The position numbers and the translations under genes were made by a program. A DNA stretch of 64,000 bases, from positions 124,001-188,000 of the forward strand of contig FOSY01000003.1 of the NCBI GenBank assembly GCA_900114405.1. The letters run 5' to 3'. Numbering within the stretch: the stretch's first letter is position 1; the number at the start of each line of letters is the position of its first letter. The stretch comes from Lachnospiraceae bacterium KH1T2. GTDB taxonomy: Bacteria > Bacillota > Clostridia > Lachnospirales > Lachnospiraceae. Positions 1 through 9,374 of this stretch are shown in pieces. The notes below the pieces were generated by a model. That model ran no database searches and was not told the DNA's origin. It worked only from the letters and a program-made list of their open reading frames with translations.

Positions 1-1
1 A

Positions 2-334
2 ACAAAGATCGTGGCAGGTAATAACGACTTCTTTTCTGCACTTCCAAGAGAGCTTGAATTTGATGTTGAAGGTTACCATGTATTTATGACACATGGAAAT
101 ATATATAATATTGCACTTGGCCCTGAGAGGATTGCTGAGGAAGGTGCATCCAGAAATGCGGATATAGTTCTGTGCGGTCATACACATAAGCCGATGGTGG
201 GAAATGTAGACGGTATTAAAGTGATCAACCCGGGAAGTGTTTCCTATCCTCGTCAGGAGGGCAGAAGACCGTCATATGTCATATGGGAATTTGACCAGCA
301 TGGAACCCCGTTTTTTGCGGTAAATTACCTCTGA
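2..334 (+). CDS. YfcE-like metallophosphoesterase, 3' part
   Basis: The reading frame is open to the left edge, so this is the C-terminal part of a gene that begins outside the window. The visible 110 residues carry AGNNDF (the metal-binding GNxD-type motif), the late histidine motifs MTHGN and LCGHTHKP, and NPGSVSYPR. This order is that of YfcE/MJ0936-type calcineurin-like phosphodiesterases, small cytoplasmic enzymes with a di-metal site that hydrolyse phosphodiesters. A GTG at 11 could be mistaken for a start, but it lies inside the conserved motif (VAGNND), so it is an internal valine. The physiological substrate cannot be read from the sequence. Confidence 0.85.
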   Translation, partial: TKIVAGNNDFFSALPRELEFDVEGYHVFMTHGNIYNIALGPERIAEEGASRNADIVLCGHTHKPMVGNVDGIKVINPGSVSYPRQEGRRPSYVIWEFDQHGTPFFAVNYL

Positions 335-366
335 AAAAATTTTTTCAAAAAAAATGAAAAAAGTTG

Positions 367-395
367 TTGACAGATAGTAGGTGCATGAGTATAAT
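367..395 (+). promoter_or_regulatory. Strong sigma-A promoter of the tRNA operon
   Basis: TTGACA at 367-372 and TATAAT at 390-395 are separated by exactly 17 bases, so both hexamers match the consensus. The site lies about 65 bases upstream of the first tRNA and drives the six-tRNA cluster. Confidence 0.9.
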
Positions 396-461
396 AATTC
401 TTGCGTCACGAAATGACAGAAACACAAAAACAAAAACGACGACGCAAGAGTTACCTACTAA

Positions 462-536
462 CGGGGTGTGGCTCAGCTTGGCTAGAGCACCTGGTTTGGG
501 ACCAGGGGGTCGCAGGTTCGAATCCTGTCACCCCGA
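462..536 (+). tRNA. tRNA-Pro (anticodon TGG)
   Basis: The acceptor stem CGGGGTG/CACCCCG (462-468 with 529-535) closes the cloverleaf. The anticodon arm is CCTGG-TTTGGGA-CCAGG, which presents TGG. The T arm contains GGTTCGAATCC. CCA is not encoded. It is the first gene of the six-tRNA operon. Confidence 0.95.
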
Positions 537-570
537 CTTATCAAAGGTAACAGCCTGATAGATAATATCT

Positions 571-641
571 GCGGGTGTAGTTCAATGGTAGAACACCAGC
601 CTTCCAAGCTGGATACGTGGGTTCGATTCCCATCACCCGCT
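571..641 (+). tRNA. tRNA-Gly (anticodon TCC)
   Basis: The acceptor stem GCGGGTG/CACCCGC (571-577 with 634-640) has discriminator T. The anticodon loop CTTCCAA presents TCC, and the T arm is GGGTTCGATTCCC. CCA is not encoded. Confidence 0.95.
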
Positions 642-675
642 CTTGTATTGCCAAGGGCGATACGAAATTAAATAT

Positions 676-749
676 GTGTCTGTAGCTCAGCTGGATAGAG
701 CATCGGCCTTCTAAGCCGAGGGTCCAGGGTTCGAATCCCTGCAGGCACA
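676..749 (+). tRNA. tRNA-Arg (anticodon TCT)
   Basis: The acceptor stem GTGTCTG/CAGGCAC (676-682 with 742-748) contains one G-U pair. The anticodon loop CTTCTAA presents TCT, which reads AGA/AGG, common arginine codons in this window. The T arm is GGGTTCGAATCCC. Confidence 0.95.
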
Positions 750-781
750 GTTTGGATAAACTTCTGTTTATTCCGTAATAT

Positions 782-856
782 GGTGGGATTAGCGTAGTCG
801 GTTAACGCGCCAGATTGTGGATCTGGAGACCAAGGGTTCGAGTCCCTTATTCCACC
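782..856 (+). tRNA. tRNA-His (anticodon GTG)
   Basis: The acceptor stem GTGGGAT/ATTCCAC (783-789 with 849-855) is preceded by the encoded G-1 at 782 opposite C73 at 856, the identity pair of histidine tRNA. The anticodon loop TTGTGGA presents GTG. Confidence 0.95.
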
Positions 857-889
857 CTCTTTTTATCTAAACTTTGAATAGTTCCGTTT

Positions 890-961
890 GGGGCTATCGC
901 CAAGCGGTAAGGCACAGCACTTTGACTGCTGCACTCGCTGGTTCGAATCCAGCTAGCCCTG
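890..961 (+). tRNA. tRNA-Gln (anticodon TTG)
   Basis: The acceptor stem GGGGCTA/TAGCCCT (890-896 with 954-960) ends in a G-U pair. The anticodon loop CTTTGAC presents TTG, and the discriminator is G. Body and loops resemble Firmicute tRNA-Gln. An end shifted by one base is possible. Confidence 0.93.
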
Positions 962-996
962 CTAGCCTGATTTTATCAGCACCAATTAAATAATGT

Positions 997-1069
997 GAGA
1001 TACTAGCTCAGCCGGTAGAGCACCTGACTTTTAATCAGGGTGTCGGGGGTTCGATTCCCCCGTGTCTCA
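997..1069 (+). tRNA. tRNA-Lys (anticodon TTT)
   Basis: The acceptor stem GAGATAC/GTGTCTC (997-1003 with 1062-1068) has discriminator A. The anticodon loop CTTTTAA presents TTT. It is the last gene of the tRNA operon, directly before the terminator. Confidence 0.95.
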
Positions 1070-1078
1070 GAACTTAAG

Positions 1079-1119
1079 ATCCTCATCTTATACAGTTTGT
1101 GTAAGATGAGGATTTTTTT
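1079..1119 (+). terminator. Rho-independent terminator of the tRNA operon
   Basis: The arm at 1079-1093 (ATCCTCATCTTATAC) pairs with 1099-1113 over about 15 bases, and a run of eight T follows. Confidence 0.93.
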
Positions 1120-1248
1120 AATCCTTATTTTCAATTATTTCCTTTATTTCGATATTGATATTGCATGATTATAAATACATTAATAAAATATTATAGTGAG
1201 CGTTAAAAATGATTTGACGTTCGCCATAATTTAGAAAGGGGGTGCAGG

Positions 1249-1956
1249 ATGGGTACAACTTCAAATGATTCGTTATTCAATGTTTATAGAAGTGAGTGGA
1301 AGTTTTATATCAATAAAGCGGAATATTATTACTTGAGAGATATTCTGAAAAATATAATGACGCTTGATCCCAATATGGGTGAACGCGGTGAATATTATAT
1401 AAGAAGTCTTTATTTTGATTCTGCGGACAACATTGACTATACGACAAAAGTAATGGGGCTAGAGAGAAGGAAAAAGATACGTCTGCGCATATATGGATGC
1501 GATGACAGGAAGGTAAAGCTTGAAGTTAAAAACAGATACAACTCGTATATGCTTAAGGAATCGCTTGTAATAACCAAAGAAGATGCACAGGAAATTATAA
1601 AGGGAAATTTCGATGTGCTGATGAAGTATGATAAGCCTGTTGCAATGAAGGTGAAAAATATTATGGAAACAGGATATTATACTCCTAAGGTTATAGTGGA
1701 TTATGAAAGAGAAGCTTTTATATATCCGGAGCATAATGTAAGGGTAACATTTGATAAAAATGTAAGAGCGATAACTTCAGATGAGCTTTTTTCGGATGAG
1801 CTCGGAGCAGTTCCGCTGGTGAGGGACCCGGTAACTATTTTGGAAGTGAAGTATGATCAGATGCTTCCGGAGTATATAAGGGATGCGATAAGTTCGGCAG
1901 GACTGTTGAAATCATCGATAAGCAAGTATTGTATGGCAAGGGAAATGCTAGGTTGA
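1249..1956 (+). CDS. VTC-domain (polyphosphate polymerase-like) protein
   Basis: This 235-residue cytoplasmic protein has the VTC fold signature. Charged beta strands occur in order: RSEWKFYI near residue 14, IRSLYFDS near 48, RRKKIRLRIYG near 75, KLEVKNR near 87, VIVDYEREAF near 145, and LEVKYDQMLPEYI near the C-terminus. In yeast Vtc4 such strands form a basic tunnel that polymerises polyphosphate from ATP. Many bacterial single-domain members are uncharacterised, so enzyme activity is inferred. The ATG at 1249 follows AAAGGGGG. It forms an operon with a DUF4956 protein 9 bases downstream and then a CotH kinase, an arrangement repeated at 44945-47869. Confidence 0.88.
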   Translation: MGTTSNDSLFNVYRSEWKFYINKAEYYYLRDILKNIMTLDPNMGERGEYYIRSLYFDSADNIDYTTKVMGLERRKKIRLRIYGCDDRKVKLEVKNRYNSYMLKESLVITKEDAQEIIKGNFDVLMKYDKPVAMKVKNIMETGYYTPKVIVDYEREAFIYPEHNVRVTFDKNVRAITSDELFSDELGAVPLVRDPVTILEVKYDQMLPEYIRDAISSAGLLKSSISKYCMAREMLG

Positions 1957-1965
1957 GGAGAGAGC

Positions 1966-2637
1966 ATGAATAAGAAGGAATTACTTAATTATTTACTGGA
2001 AAACAATACCAATATTTCAATAGAAGAAATTGTTATTGGGCTGATCATGGCTGTCGTTCTGGCAGCATTTATATATGTTGTTTATAAAAAGACATATTCA
2101 GGAGTTATGTATTCTAAGAATTTCAATGTTACGTTGATGGCTATATGCATCATAACAACTATGGTCATGATGATCATTGGAAGTAATCTTGCACTTTCAC
2201 TAGGTATGGTTGGTGCGCTTTCTATAATCCGCTTCAGGACAGCAGTCAAGGACACAAAGGATAGTGCATATATATTTTGGGCTATAGCGGTAGGTATCGC
2301 CTGCGGAACGGGAATCTACAGCATTGCTGTTATCGGTAGTGTGCTCATCGCGCTTGTGATGATCTTTATGAGCAAGGGGGTTATGGATGAGGATACGTAT
2401 CTTCTCATTGTCCATGGAGACAGCAAGGTATCAATGAGTGATGTGGCATCTGCTGTGCAGTCCAATGTGAAGAAAATGAACCTTAAGATGAAGAACGTGA
2501 CAGGCTCAAAAACAGATATCACATACGAGGTTTCTTTCGGTAAAAATAAAGATACAGAGCTTATAGGGGCAGTTCAGAAGCTTGAAGGCGTTACGGCTGT
2601 TAATGTAGTGACATACAATGGTGAGATCGCAGGGTGA
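1966..2637 (+). CDS. DUF4956 membrane protein
   Basis: This 223-residue protein has about four hydrophobic helices between residues 20 and 135, then a soluble C-terminal domain of about 85 residues. The motif GMVGALSIIRFRTAVKD near residue 80 is the family hallmark and recurs almost unchanged in the paralogue at 47192. GAGGAGAG lies just before the start, and the end overlaps the CotH gene by four bases (GTGA), indicating translational coupling. No reaction is known for DUF4956. Its constant pairing with VTC genes suggests a membrane partner or channel for the VTC product, which is inference. Confidence 0.88.
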   Translation: MNKKELLNYLLENNTNISIEEIVIGLIMAVVLAAFIYVVYKKTYSGVMYSKNFNVTLMAICIITTMVMMIIGSNLALSLGMVGALSIIRFRTAVKDTKDSAYIFWAIAVGIACGTGIYSIAVIGSVLIALVMIFMSKGVMDEDTYLLIVHGDSKVSMSDVASAVQSNVKKMNLKMKNVTGSKTDITYEVSFGKNKDTELIGAVQKLEGVTAVNVVTYNGEIAG

Positions 2638-4922
2638 TTGAATTGCAGGAGAAGAGAAAATATAAGATCATATGCTTTATCACTGCGCTGATTCTTATTC
2701 TTATAATGCTTCTTTGCATGAAAGAAAAGCTGGACGGTGTATGTGCATATGAGGCAGATGGCGATAAAGCACCGCTTTGTATCAATGAAGTCCTTTACAG
2801 CAGCCTTGGAACTTATAAGGATGCTGACGGGGATAGCAGCGACTGGATAGAGCTGTATAACTATGGTGATGAGAGCATTAACCTGAAAGGATACTCACTG
2901 GCAGATCACATCGGAAGTGATGAGCGCTGGTACTTTCCTGAAATGGAGATAGGAGCGGGAGAGTATCTGGTGGTTTTCGCATCAGGGAAAGATAAAGTGA
3001 GTGCGGAAGGCGAAGTTCATACGGATTTTCTTATTAATCCCATGGATACGCTGACGCTCTATGATCCTGCGGGGGAGTGTATAGATAAGCTTTATGCAGG
3101 AGAAAACGTAGACCCCGGAGTAACGGTCGGAAGGCTTGCAGGTAATCCGAAGGCAATCGCGCAGCTCTCGACGGCATCACCGGGGAAAGCTAATAGTTCC
3201 TTGGCTATTTCCTATATAAAGCAGTATGATGATCAGCTTGAACTCCCGGAATTTTCAAAGGATTCCGGCATATATGATGAAGAATTTGAGCTGGCGCTTT
3301 CAGTGGAGGATAAGGACGCAAAAATCGTATATACACTTGATGGCTCTGAGCCTGACAAAGACTCCGAGGTGTATCAGTGGCCGATAAAGATCAGGGATAG
3401 GAGCGATGAAGAAAATAAGCTTTCCAATGTGAAAACTGTTGCCGACTATAGCCTTTATTATGAGTGGGAAAGCAACTGCAGGTATAAGGGTACGGTAGTT
3501 AGAGCTAAGACGCTTAAAGATAATGTGCTCTCTGATGCAACTGTGACTAAAACGTATTTTATATCGCCTGAGACGACATTTCCGATAATTTCGCTTTCGG
3601 CAGATCCTGACAAGCTTTTCGATGAAAGGAAAGGCATTTATGTTCCCGGAGAGACATATAGTATATGGAAGAAATACAATAAACTCAATGCGTCAGAACC
3701 TTTTCCGCCGGCGAATTACTATGGCTCGGATAAGGTCAAAGGAAATATCGAAATCTTTAATACAGATGGAAGTGAGCTGCTGCAAAATGATGTGACGATA
3801 GAGCTTTTTGGTGCAGGCTCGCGAAGCCTTGCCTGCAAGAGCTTGAAGGTCACGGTGGATGAAGAGGGCAGTAAATTTGATACAGGGCTCTTTGAATTGC
3901 TTCCGGTGGATGGGAACGCTGAGAATGATGGTGAAACAACTCAGCTTGTTTTGAGAAATTCCGGAATTGATTTCAATAAGTCGATGTTCCGCGATATTTT
4001 GGCACATAAGCTTGTGGCAGAAGGTACGAAGAATTCATATCTGGCGGCAGAGCCGGCTGTACTTTTCATTGATGGAGAGTTTTGGGGTATCCACAACATA
4101 AGGGAAGTTTATAATGCAGACTATTTTTGCAGGCATTATGGCATAGATGAGAAAAATCTTGATCTTATCAGCCTGCATGTGTCAGTTTCGCCGAATGAGA
4201 TAGAAGTTAAGTATGGAAATGAAGATGATCTGAAGGATTACTACGAACTTCTCGACTTTGTGCAGAAAAATGACCTCTCTGTCGAAAAAAATTATGAATA
4301 TGTATGCTCAAAGATAGACATAGACAGCTTTATTGATTACTATGCGGCTGAAATATATTATGGAAATAGTGACTGGCCGGGGAATAATTTCAGAGTTTGG
4401 CGAGCTGATCAGGTGAACAGTGAATATGGAGATAATAAGTGGCGGCCTGTATTTTTTGATATTGATGATGGCTTTACGAATACTGACTTTAACAGTATAG
4501 AGTATGTGCTTACAGAAGACTATGATAAATCAATAGTTAAGGATCTTGCGTATTCTTCAAAGGGCAATAGAGAAATAATACTTGCTTTGATAAAAAATGA
4601 AAAATTCAGGGATAGATTTTTCGAACGGTTTGAAGAATGTTTAGATACGGTTTTTTCTGCAGAAAATGTGGAAGAAAATATCGACCTGCTTTTTGAAAAA
4701 TATAAGCCTGAAATGAAGCAGCATCTCCAAAGGTGGCATACTAAAGATGGTTGGCTGAAATCGCTAAAAAATATGATTAAAAAAAGCAGTTACTCAGAGG
4801 CAGATGTCTATACTTATGATAATTGGGTCAAAAAAGTAGAGGCTATGAGGAAATTTGCAGAGGAAAGACCTGACAATATCAGAAGATATATAAAAGAGTA
4901 TAGAGAAAATAATGGTTATTGA
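2634..4922 (+). CDS. Secreted CotH kinase with lamin-tail domain
   Basis: This is a 762-residue protein with an N-terminal hydrophobic anchor or signal (about residues 11-28). Next come a lamin-tail-like domain (about 45-180, with CINEVLYS and DWIELYNYG), a chitobiase-type beta domain (about 210-310, IVYTLDGSEPD), and a CotH kinase domain (about 330-750). Kinase features seen are the lysine segment AGSRSLACKSLKV and the metal-binding FFDIDDGF. CotH proteins are atypical protein kinases that phosphorylate secreted or coat proteins. The GTG start at 2634 overlaps the DUF4956 stop codon. An extracellular target is inferred from the signal and the accessory domains. Confidence 0.88.
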   Translation: MIELQEKRKYKIICFITALILILIMLLCMKEKLDGVCAYEADGDKAPLCINEVLYSSLGTYKDADGDSSDWIELYNYGDESINLKGYSLADHIGSDERWYFPEMEIGAGEYLVVFASGKDKVSAEGEVHTDFLINPMDTLTLYDPAGECIDKLYAGENVDPGVTVGRLAGNPKAIAQLSTASPGKANSSLAISYIKQYDDQLELPEFSKDSGIYDEEFELALSVEDKDAKIVYTLDGSEPDKDSEVYQWPIKIRDRSDEENKLSNVKTVADYSLYYEWESNCRYKGTVVRAKTLKDNVLSDATVTKTYFISPETTFPIISLSADPDKLFDERKGIYVPGETYSIWKKYNKLNASEPFPPANYYGSDKVKGNIEIFNTDGSELLQNDVTIELFGAGSRSLACKSLKVTVDEEGSKFDTGLFELLPVDGNAENDGETTQLVLRNSGIDFNKSMFRDILAHKLVAEGTKNSYLAAEPAVLFIDGEFWGIHNIREVYNADYFCRHYGIDEKNLDLISLHVSVSPNEIEVKYGNEDDLKDYYELLDFVQKNDLSVEKNYEYVCSKIDIDSFIDYYAAEIYYGNSDWPGNNFRVWRADQVNSEYGDNKWRPVFFDIDDGFTNTDFNSIEYVLTEDYDKSIVKDLAYSSKGNREIILALIKNEKFRDRFFERFEECLDTVFSAENVEENIDLLFEKYKPEMKQHLQRWHTKDGWLKSLKNMIKKSSYSEADVYTYDNWVKKVEAMRKFAEERPDNIRRYIKEYRENNGY

Positions 4923-5061
4923 TGAGGTGGCTGTCGATCACAGCAACCATCTTGTTTTAGAAATGGTGCATTATACAATCGAAAAAACAGGCTATAAAGC
5001 AATTATATGCGATATAATCAGAATGGGGAGAATAGGAATATTAGAGCTTTGGGGGTAAGCT

Positions 5062-6645
5062 ATGATAAGATCGATTACTAAGCATGTAAAAGCAATCAAT
5101 GTGGTACTGCTGGTGGTGATCATCGCGGTTACTGCGCTAGTAACAAAATATACATTTGAGAGCATAATGAAAGTTTTTTCGGAGCAGATATACTCGGATG
5201 TGGTCGAGCAAAAGCTGAATTTTATGGGGGATAATGCCAGCAAGATCATGACCGACCTTGAGATGATGAGAGAGATGCAGTCAGGCTATTTTAAGCATCT
5301 TGCAGACTCTTATCAGAAGAGGGTTGAGGAGATAGCAGGAAACTCAGAGAAAGAAGGTGTTGAAGCTGTAAAGGCTGATTTAGGAGAGCTTCTTATGACA
5401 GGACCGTACTCCAGATACCTTTCATTGATGATCTTCAACAGCGATACATGTGAAGTATATGAGGATTCAAATGGTCTTTTAGGTGATAGCTGGGATGGAA
5501 ACACAAAGAAGCTGAAGAACAGTTTCCTGTCGCTTAAAGAAGTATCGGCCGGTGATCTTACAATATTATATGGCGTGCGTAATACGGCATTGGATGATTA
5601 CGTAAAGGAAACAATCGCAAATAATGTCAGAAATTATAAGTTCACGGATGAGGGCTTGGGAATAAAGATCCGTGAAATACGTAATTATGAAGGAGGGAAA
5701 AATTTTTCCAAGTATATTGTTGATACAGAAAATAAATCGAATGAAGGTCATCTGATATCGACTGATGATACAGATAAGAGCGGATATATCTACTATAAAG
5801 AAGAGCTGCGGCAGCTTAATGAAAAAGGTGAGGCGAAGTACCTCACAGATGAGATAGGCAGTGACGGCAAGAAATATAAATGCTTAAACTATTCGAAACT
5901 TTACAAGAATTATGATTGGATAATAGTCATTAACACAAGGCTTACAGATATCGATAGATATGTGGCAAATTCTGAAGACAAGGTCAGACCGGTCATAATG
6001 CAATACAGGCTGATTCTTTCATTTTCTGCTGTTATAATGCTTCTGTTTGTCATTGCGATAATCTTTCATGGTGAGAAGAAATATTTCATGAAACGACAGA
6101 AGAAGCTTCAGCATCAGGTTGATAGAGATGAGCTTACTCATGCATACAGCAGGGCTTTTGGAGTGGATAAATTCGAGCAGCTTTTTGATGGCTTCAGAGC
6201 CGGCGGTCAAAGCCCCGCATTCATGATATTGGATGTGGACTACTTTAAGCAGATAAATGATACATACGGGCACGATGCAGGCGATGCTGTGCTCAGAAGA
6301 GTTGTGACTTCGCTTAATCATGTGGTCAGATCGACTGACTTCATAGTTCGGTGGGGCGGAGACGAATTTATCGGTATCTTTCCGGGACTTTCAAGAGAAA
6401 ATTGCAGGAAGTTTGCAAATAAAGTTGTGGATGCAATCAGAGATATTGAGGTTATCGTTGATGAAGAAAATATAACCTTGACAGCTTCGATAGGTTTCGC
6501 GTATTTTGAACCAAACGATAAAGATTATACAGACGGCTTAAAGAGAGCAGATGAGGCTCTTTACAAATCAAAAGAAAACGGCAGAAATCAGGCTAATATC
6601 GCACCGAAGCTGAATAATGAGCTGATGACGCCTGCTGAAAACTAA
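5062..6645 (+). CDS. Membrane diguanylate cyclase (GGDEF)
   Basis: This 527-residue protein has one N-terminal helix (about residues 15-35), a sensor region of about 270 residues outside the membrane, a second helix (about 315-335) and a C-terminal GGDEF domain. The active-site loop is intact (RWGGDEF), and RSTD stands five residues before it, the position of the product-inhibition I-site. It should make cyclic di-GMP from two GTP in response to an external signal. GGGGG sits just before the ATG. It lies between the CotH operon and a Nudix gene with no visible functional link. The sensor resembles a Cache-type fold in layout only. Confidence 0.92.
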   Translation: MIRSITKHVKAINVVLLVVIIAVTALVTKYTFESIMKVFSEQIYSDVVEQKLNFMGDNASKIMTDLEMMREMQSGYFKHLADSYQKRVEEIAGNSEKEGVEAVKADLGELLMTGPYSRYLSLMIFNSDTCEVYEDSNGLLGDSWDGNTKKLKNSFLSLKEVSAGDLTILYGVRNTALDDYVKETIANNVRNYKFTDEGLGIKIREIRNYEGGKNFSKYIVDTENKSNEGHLISTDDTDKSGYIYYKEELRQLNEKGEAKYLTDEIGSDGKKYKCLNYSKLYKNYDWIIVINTRLTDIDRYVANSEDKVRPVIMQYRLILSFSAVIMLLFVIAIIFHGEKKYFMKRQKKLQHQVDRDELTHAYSRAFGVDKFEQLFDGFRAGGQSPAFMILDVDYFKQINDTYGHDAGDAVLRRVVTSLNHVVRSTDFIVRWGGDEFIGIFPGLSRENCRKFANKVVDAIRDIEVIVDEENITLTASIGFAYFEPNDKDYTDGLKRADEALYKSKENGRNQANIAPKLNNELMTPAEN

Positions 6646-6665
6646 AGTGAAAGAGAAGAACTAAA

Positions 6666-7289
6666 TTGACACACATTAAAAAAATTGAGAAACAGACAAA
6701 CAATAAATTCTTAAACATGTATCATCTTGAATTTAACGACAGAGCGGGTAATGAGCGTGATTACTACTTTTGTACGAGAAATGATGATGAACATATTAAG
6801 ATAAGAACCCATGAACTAAAGGCGGAAGGCATTTGTATCTATGCGGTAACGACAGAGGATGAGCCAAGGCTTGCACTTGTCCATGAGTATCGTTTTCCGG
6901 TCGATGAAGAGATATATTCACTTCCGGCAGGGCTGATCGACCCGGGAGAAACAGCGGCAGAGGCGGCTGTACGTGAAATGAAGGAAGAAACCGGATTTAA
7001 CTTTACAGAATATACAGGTGGTGAAGCTTTTTGCAGACGCCCGTTCTTCTTAGTTCCGGGATTTTCGGACGAGCCTGGAGCTGCGATATTCGGCACTATC
7101 GATGGTTTGGACGGAAAACCTGAGAATGAAAGCACAGAGTGGATAGAAGTGCTTCTTGCAGATAAAGATGAGGTAAGGAGGATCTTGAGAGAAGAAAAAG
7201 TGTCAGTAAGAGCTGCTTTTCTTATGTTTCAATTTTTACAGAGCTCGAAAGAGGAACCGTTTAGATTCTTAAATTGTTCAGAAAAATGA
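6666..7289 (+). CDS. Nudix hydrolase, ADP-ribose pyrophosphatase-like
   Basis: This 207-residue soluble protein has a complete Nudix box: G at the start of GLIDPGE, followed by the REMKEETGF core that binds the catalytic metals. The preceding strand with LVHEYRFPV and the SLPAGLI context are typical of ADP-ribose pyrophosphatases. It would cleave a nucleoside diphosphate linked to a sugar. The frame opens at a TTG (6666). An in-frame ATG at 6717 (MYHLEF) is an alternative start, and neither has a strong ribosome site. A perfect 16-bp palindrome (7286-7301) overlaps the stop codon. Confidence 0.85.
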   Translation: MTHIKKIEKQTNNKFLNMYHLEFNDRAGNERDYYFCTRNDDEHIKIRTHELKAEGICIYAVTTEDEPRLALVHEYRFPVDEEIYSLPAGLIDPGETAAEAAVREMKEETGFNFTEYTGGEAFCRRPFFLVPGFSDEPGAAIFGTIDGLDGKPENESTEWIEVLLADKDEVRRILREEKVSVRAAFLMFQFLQSSKEEPFRFLNCSEK

Positions 7290-7338
7290 TCAGCTGATCA
7301 TGCTCAGAATCAAGTACGTATATTGAAGATATCCTTTG

Positions 7339-7366
7339 TAAAATGTATACTTTTAGTAGCGTATAT
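7339..7366 (+). promoter_or_regulatory. Possible motility sigma (SigD/FliA-type) promoter
   Basis: TAAA at 7339 is followed after 16 bases by GCGTATAT (7359-7366), which matches six of eight positions of the GCCGATAT -10 box of flagellar sigma factors. It sits about 50 bases before the chemoreceptor gene, a typical member of that regulon. The evidence is motif similarity only. Confidence 0.45.
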
Positions 7367-7414
7367 AAAAGGGTCTTAGACGAGTTTTGGGTACTTATGC
7401 GGAGGAATTAAATA

Positions 7415-9133
7415 ATGGGTGAAGGTGTTGCGAAACGGGTTTCCGGGCTCAATATTCATTCTATAAGAGCGCGGATCATTAGGTTGGCGGTTGTATGTAT
7501 TTTCTGTTTCATATTACTCATTACGTTAGTAATAATTCCACGGGCAAAAAAAGCTGTAAAGGAAGCCACAGAAAAAAATATGGCTGATATTGCAAGCTTT
7601 AGTGCAGTGATTGGTGATGATCTTATAAGTGAGTATGGTGAAGAGAATATCACTACTGAGATACTTAAGGAAAATCTGGGCGATAAGTGTATTGCCGGGA
7701 TTAAATCAAGCTACGTATATGTTACGGATTCTGATGGAATTTTCCTTTATCACAGGAAAGATGATAAGATTGGAACTGAAGCTTTTAATGAATATGTTCA
7801 AAATCTTCTGAAGGATATAAAGACAGGTTCGTACGAGAAGGGTGGAATATTCCACTATACAGATGAGAATGGCATCAATAAGTATGCGGCGTATAAAGTT
7901 TCAGATGTATCGAAGTGGGTTTATGTAATTGTTGCAAATGAACCTGAAATAATGTCGAACATCAATGAGATCAGAAATTTCAGTGCTGTTGCTACGGTGG
8001 TGATCACACTGCTTCTGATGATAATCTGCATGCTTTCGGCGACAAGTATCACCAAGCCTATAAAAGAGCTGACAGATATCATTGAGAGGACAGGAAAGCT
8101 TGATTTCAGTGAAACTGATGGCTTGAAAAAGCTTGAGAGTGCTAAAGATGAGATAGGCATAATGGCAAGAGCTGTAGGCGAGATGGAAGTTGGGCTCAGG
8201 TCAGTAGTTGACAGAATCTCTGATACTTCATCTGCGCTGGAAGAGCATTCGAATAAGCTGAATGAAGTTACACATCAGATAGATTCAGCAAATGCAGACA
8301 ATTCGGCAACTTCAGAAGAACTTGCAGCTTCGATGGAAGAGACTGCTGCCACAGCTGCCATTATCAGCGGAAATGTAGAAAAGATCAAGTCTAATGCGGA
8401 AGATATAGCTGTAAAGACTCAAGAAGATTCGCATACTGCTGTCGATATTAATAGAAATGCAGCCGGAATGCATGACAGAACAGCGGAATCTGCAAGAAAG
8501 ACGACCGCTATCTACAATGATATAAGAAAACAGGGTGAGGATGCTCTTGAAAAGTCTAAGGCAGTAGAAAAGATCAATTCGCTTGCAACTTCTATACAGG
8601 ATATTTCAGCACAGACTAATCTGCTTGCTCTGAATGCTTCGATTGAGGCAGCACGTGCCGGTGAAGCCGGAAGAGGCTTTGCTGTAGTAGCAACTGAGAT
8701 AGGAAATCTTGCTAATCAGTCGTCTGACACAGTAGAGAATATCATGCAGATAGTTGACGATGTTAAGATGGCTGTGCAGGCTATGGGAGGATGCTTATCA
8801 GAAACGCTGGACTACATTGGTGACAATGTGATCGCGGACTATGACTCATTCCTTGAGATGAGCGAGAAGTATGCTAAGGATGCGAGCAGTTTTGCTGCTG
8901 CAATGAATGACATTAACAAGATGATAAATGAGCTAAAGGATGCGACGGTGGAGATCACTGAGTCGGTTGAGGGAATTTCCAGAACAGTAGGTGAGGCAGC
9001 GGATGCTGTGACCACTGTGGCTGAGAAGACCACGGATGTTGCAAATCTTTCGTCAGATGTTGTCGGAGTTGTAGAAGAGACCGGTGTTTGCTCCGGAGAA
9101 CTCAAAGATATTAAAAATTCATTCAAATTGTAA
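7415..9133 (+). CDS. Methyl-accepting chemotaxis protein
   Basis: This 572-residue receptor has a first membrane helix (about residues 25-45), a Cache-like extracytoplasmic sensor (about 46-185), and a second helix (about 188-210). A HAMP linker (about 211-265) precedes a long helical signalling domain. The hairpin tip that contacts CheA and CheW is well conserved ([18 protein letters not shown]). It would pass ligand binding to the flagellar switch. GGAGG lies ten bases before the ATG, and a terminator follows the gene, so it is probably monocistronic. The ligand is unknown. Confidence 0.95.
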   Translation: MGEGVAKRVSGLNIHSIRARIIRLAVVCIFCFILLITLVIIPRAKKAVKEATEKNMADIASFSAVIGDDLISEYGEENITTEILKENLGDKCIAGIKSSYVYVTDSDGIFLYHRKDDKIGTEAFNEYVQNLLKDIKTGSYEKGGIFHYTDENGINKYAAYKVSDVSKWVYVIVANEPEIMSNINEIRNFSAVATVVITLLLMIICMLSATSITKPIKELTDIIERTGKLDFSETDGLKKLESAKDEIGIMARAVGEMEVGLRSVVDRISDTSSALEEHSNKLNEVTHQIDSANADNSATSEELAASMEETAATAAIISGNVEKIKSNAEDIAVKTQEDSHTAVDINRNAAGMHDRTAESARKTTAIYNDIRKQGEDALEKSKAVEKINSLATSIQDISAQTNLLALNASIEAARAGEAGRGFAVVATEIGNLANQSSDTVENIMQIVDDVKMAVQAMGGCLSETLDYIGDNVIADYDSFLEMSEKYAKDASSFAAAMNDINKMINELKDATVEITESVEGISRTVGEAADAVTTVAEKTTDVANLSSDVVGVVEETGVCSGELKDIKNSFKL

Positions 9134-9140
9134 ATGTAGA

Positions 9141-9169
9141 AAAGGCTGTGCTGAGGCACAGCCTTTTTT
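9141..9169 (+). terminator. Terminator of the chemoreceptor gene
   Basis: AAGGCTGTGC (9142-9151) pairs with GCACAGCCTT (9156-9165) around a TGAG loop, followed by T residues. Confidence 0.93.
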
Positions 9170-9204
9170 AAGCACTTGCAAGAGGGGGGGATTCATGCAA
9201 TAAT

Positions 9205-9330
9205 TGAACGCAGAGTAAGCAATCCCCCGATTCAAATGCGTTAATTAAGTGGGGGTGAGCTACTTGTGCCAGGAGGCACGAAGTGCCTCTGCGTTCATGC
9301 GCATGTAGCGAAGCGGAGTGCGAATGTCCG
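9205..9330. repeat. Structured intergenic element with nested inverted repeats
   Basis: TGAACGCAGAG (9205-9215) is a perfect 11-base inverted repeat of CTCTGCGTTCA (9287-9297). Inside lie a CCCCC/GGGGG pair and a hairpin AGGCAC-gaa-GTGCCT. Next to it is the palindrome CATGCGCATG, followed by GC-rich sequence unlike its AT-rich surroundings. No gene fits. It looks like a mobile palindromic repeat or a folded RNA; only one copy is seen here. Confidence 0.5.
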
Positions 9331-9374
9331 CTTTACTATTGAAAATATATTGGAATTATTAAGAGGAAAATATT

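Noticed and set aside
364..558. Small protein of 64 residues over the first tRNA
   Set aside because: It overlaps the promoter and tRNA-Pro and has no ribosome site.
4923..4961. Twelve-codon frame after the first CotH gene
   Set aside because: Too short, with no supporting signal; treated as intergenic DNA.
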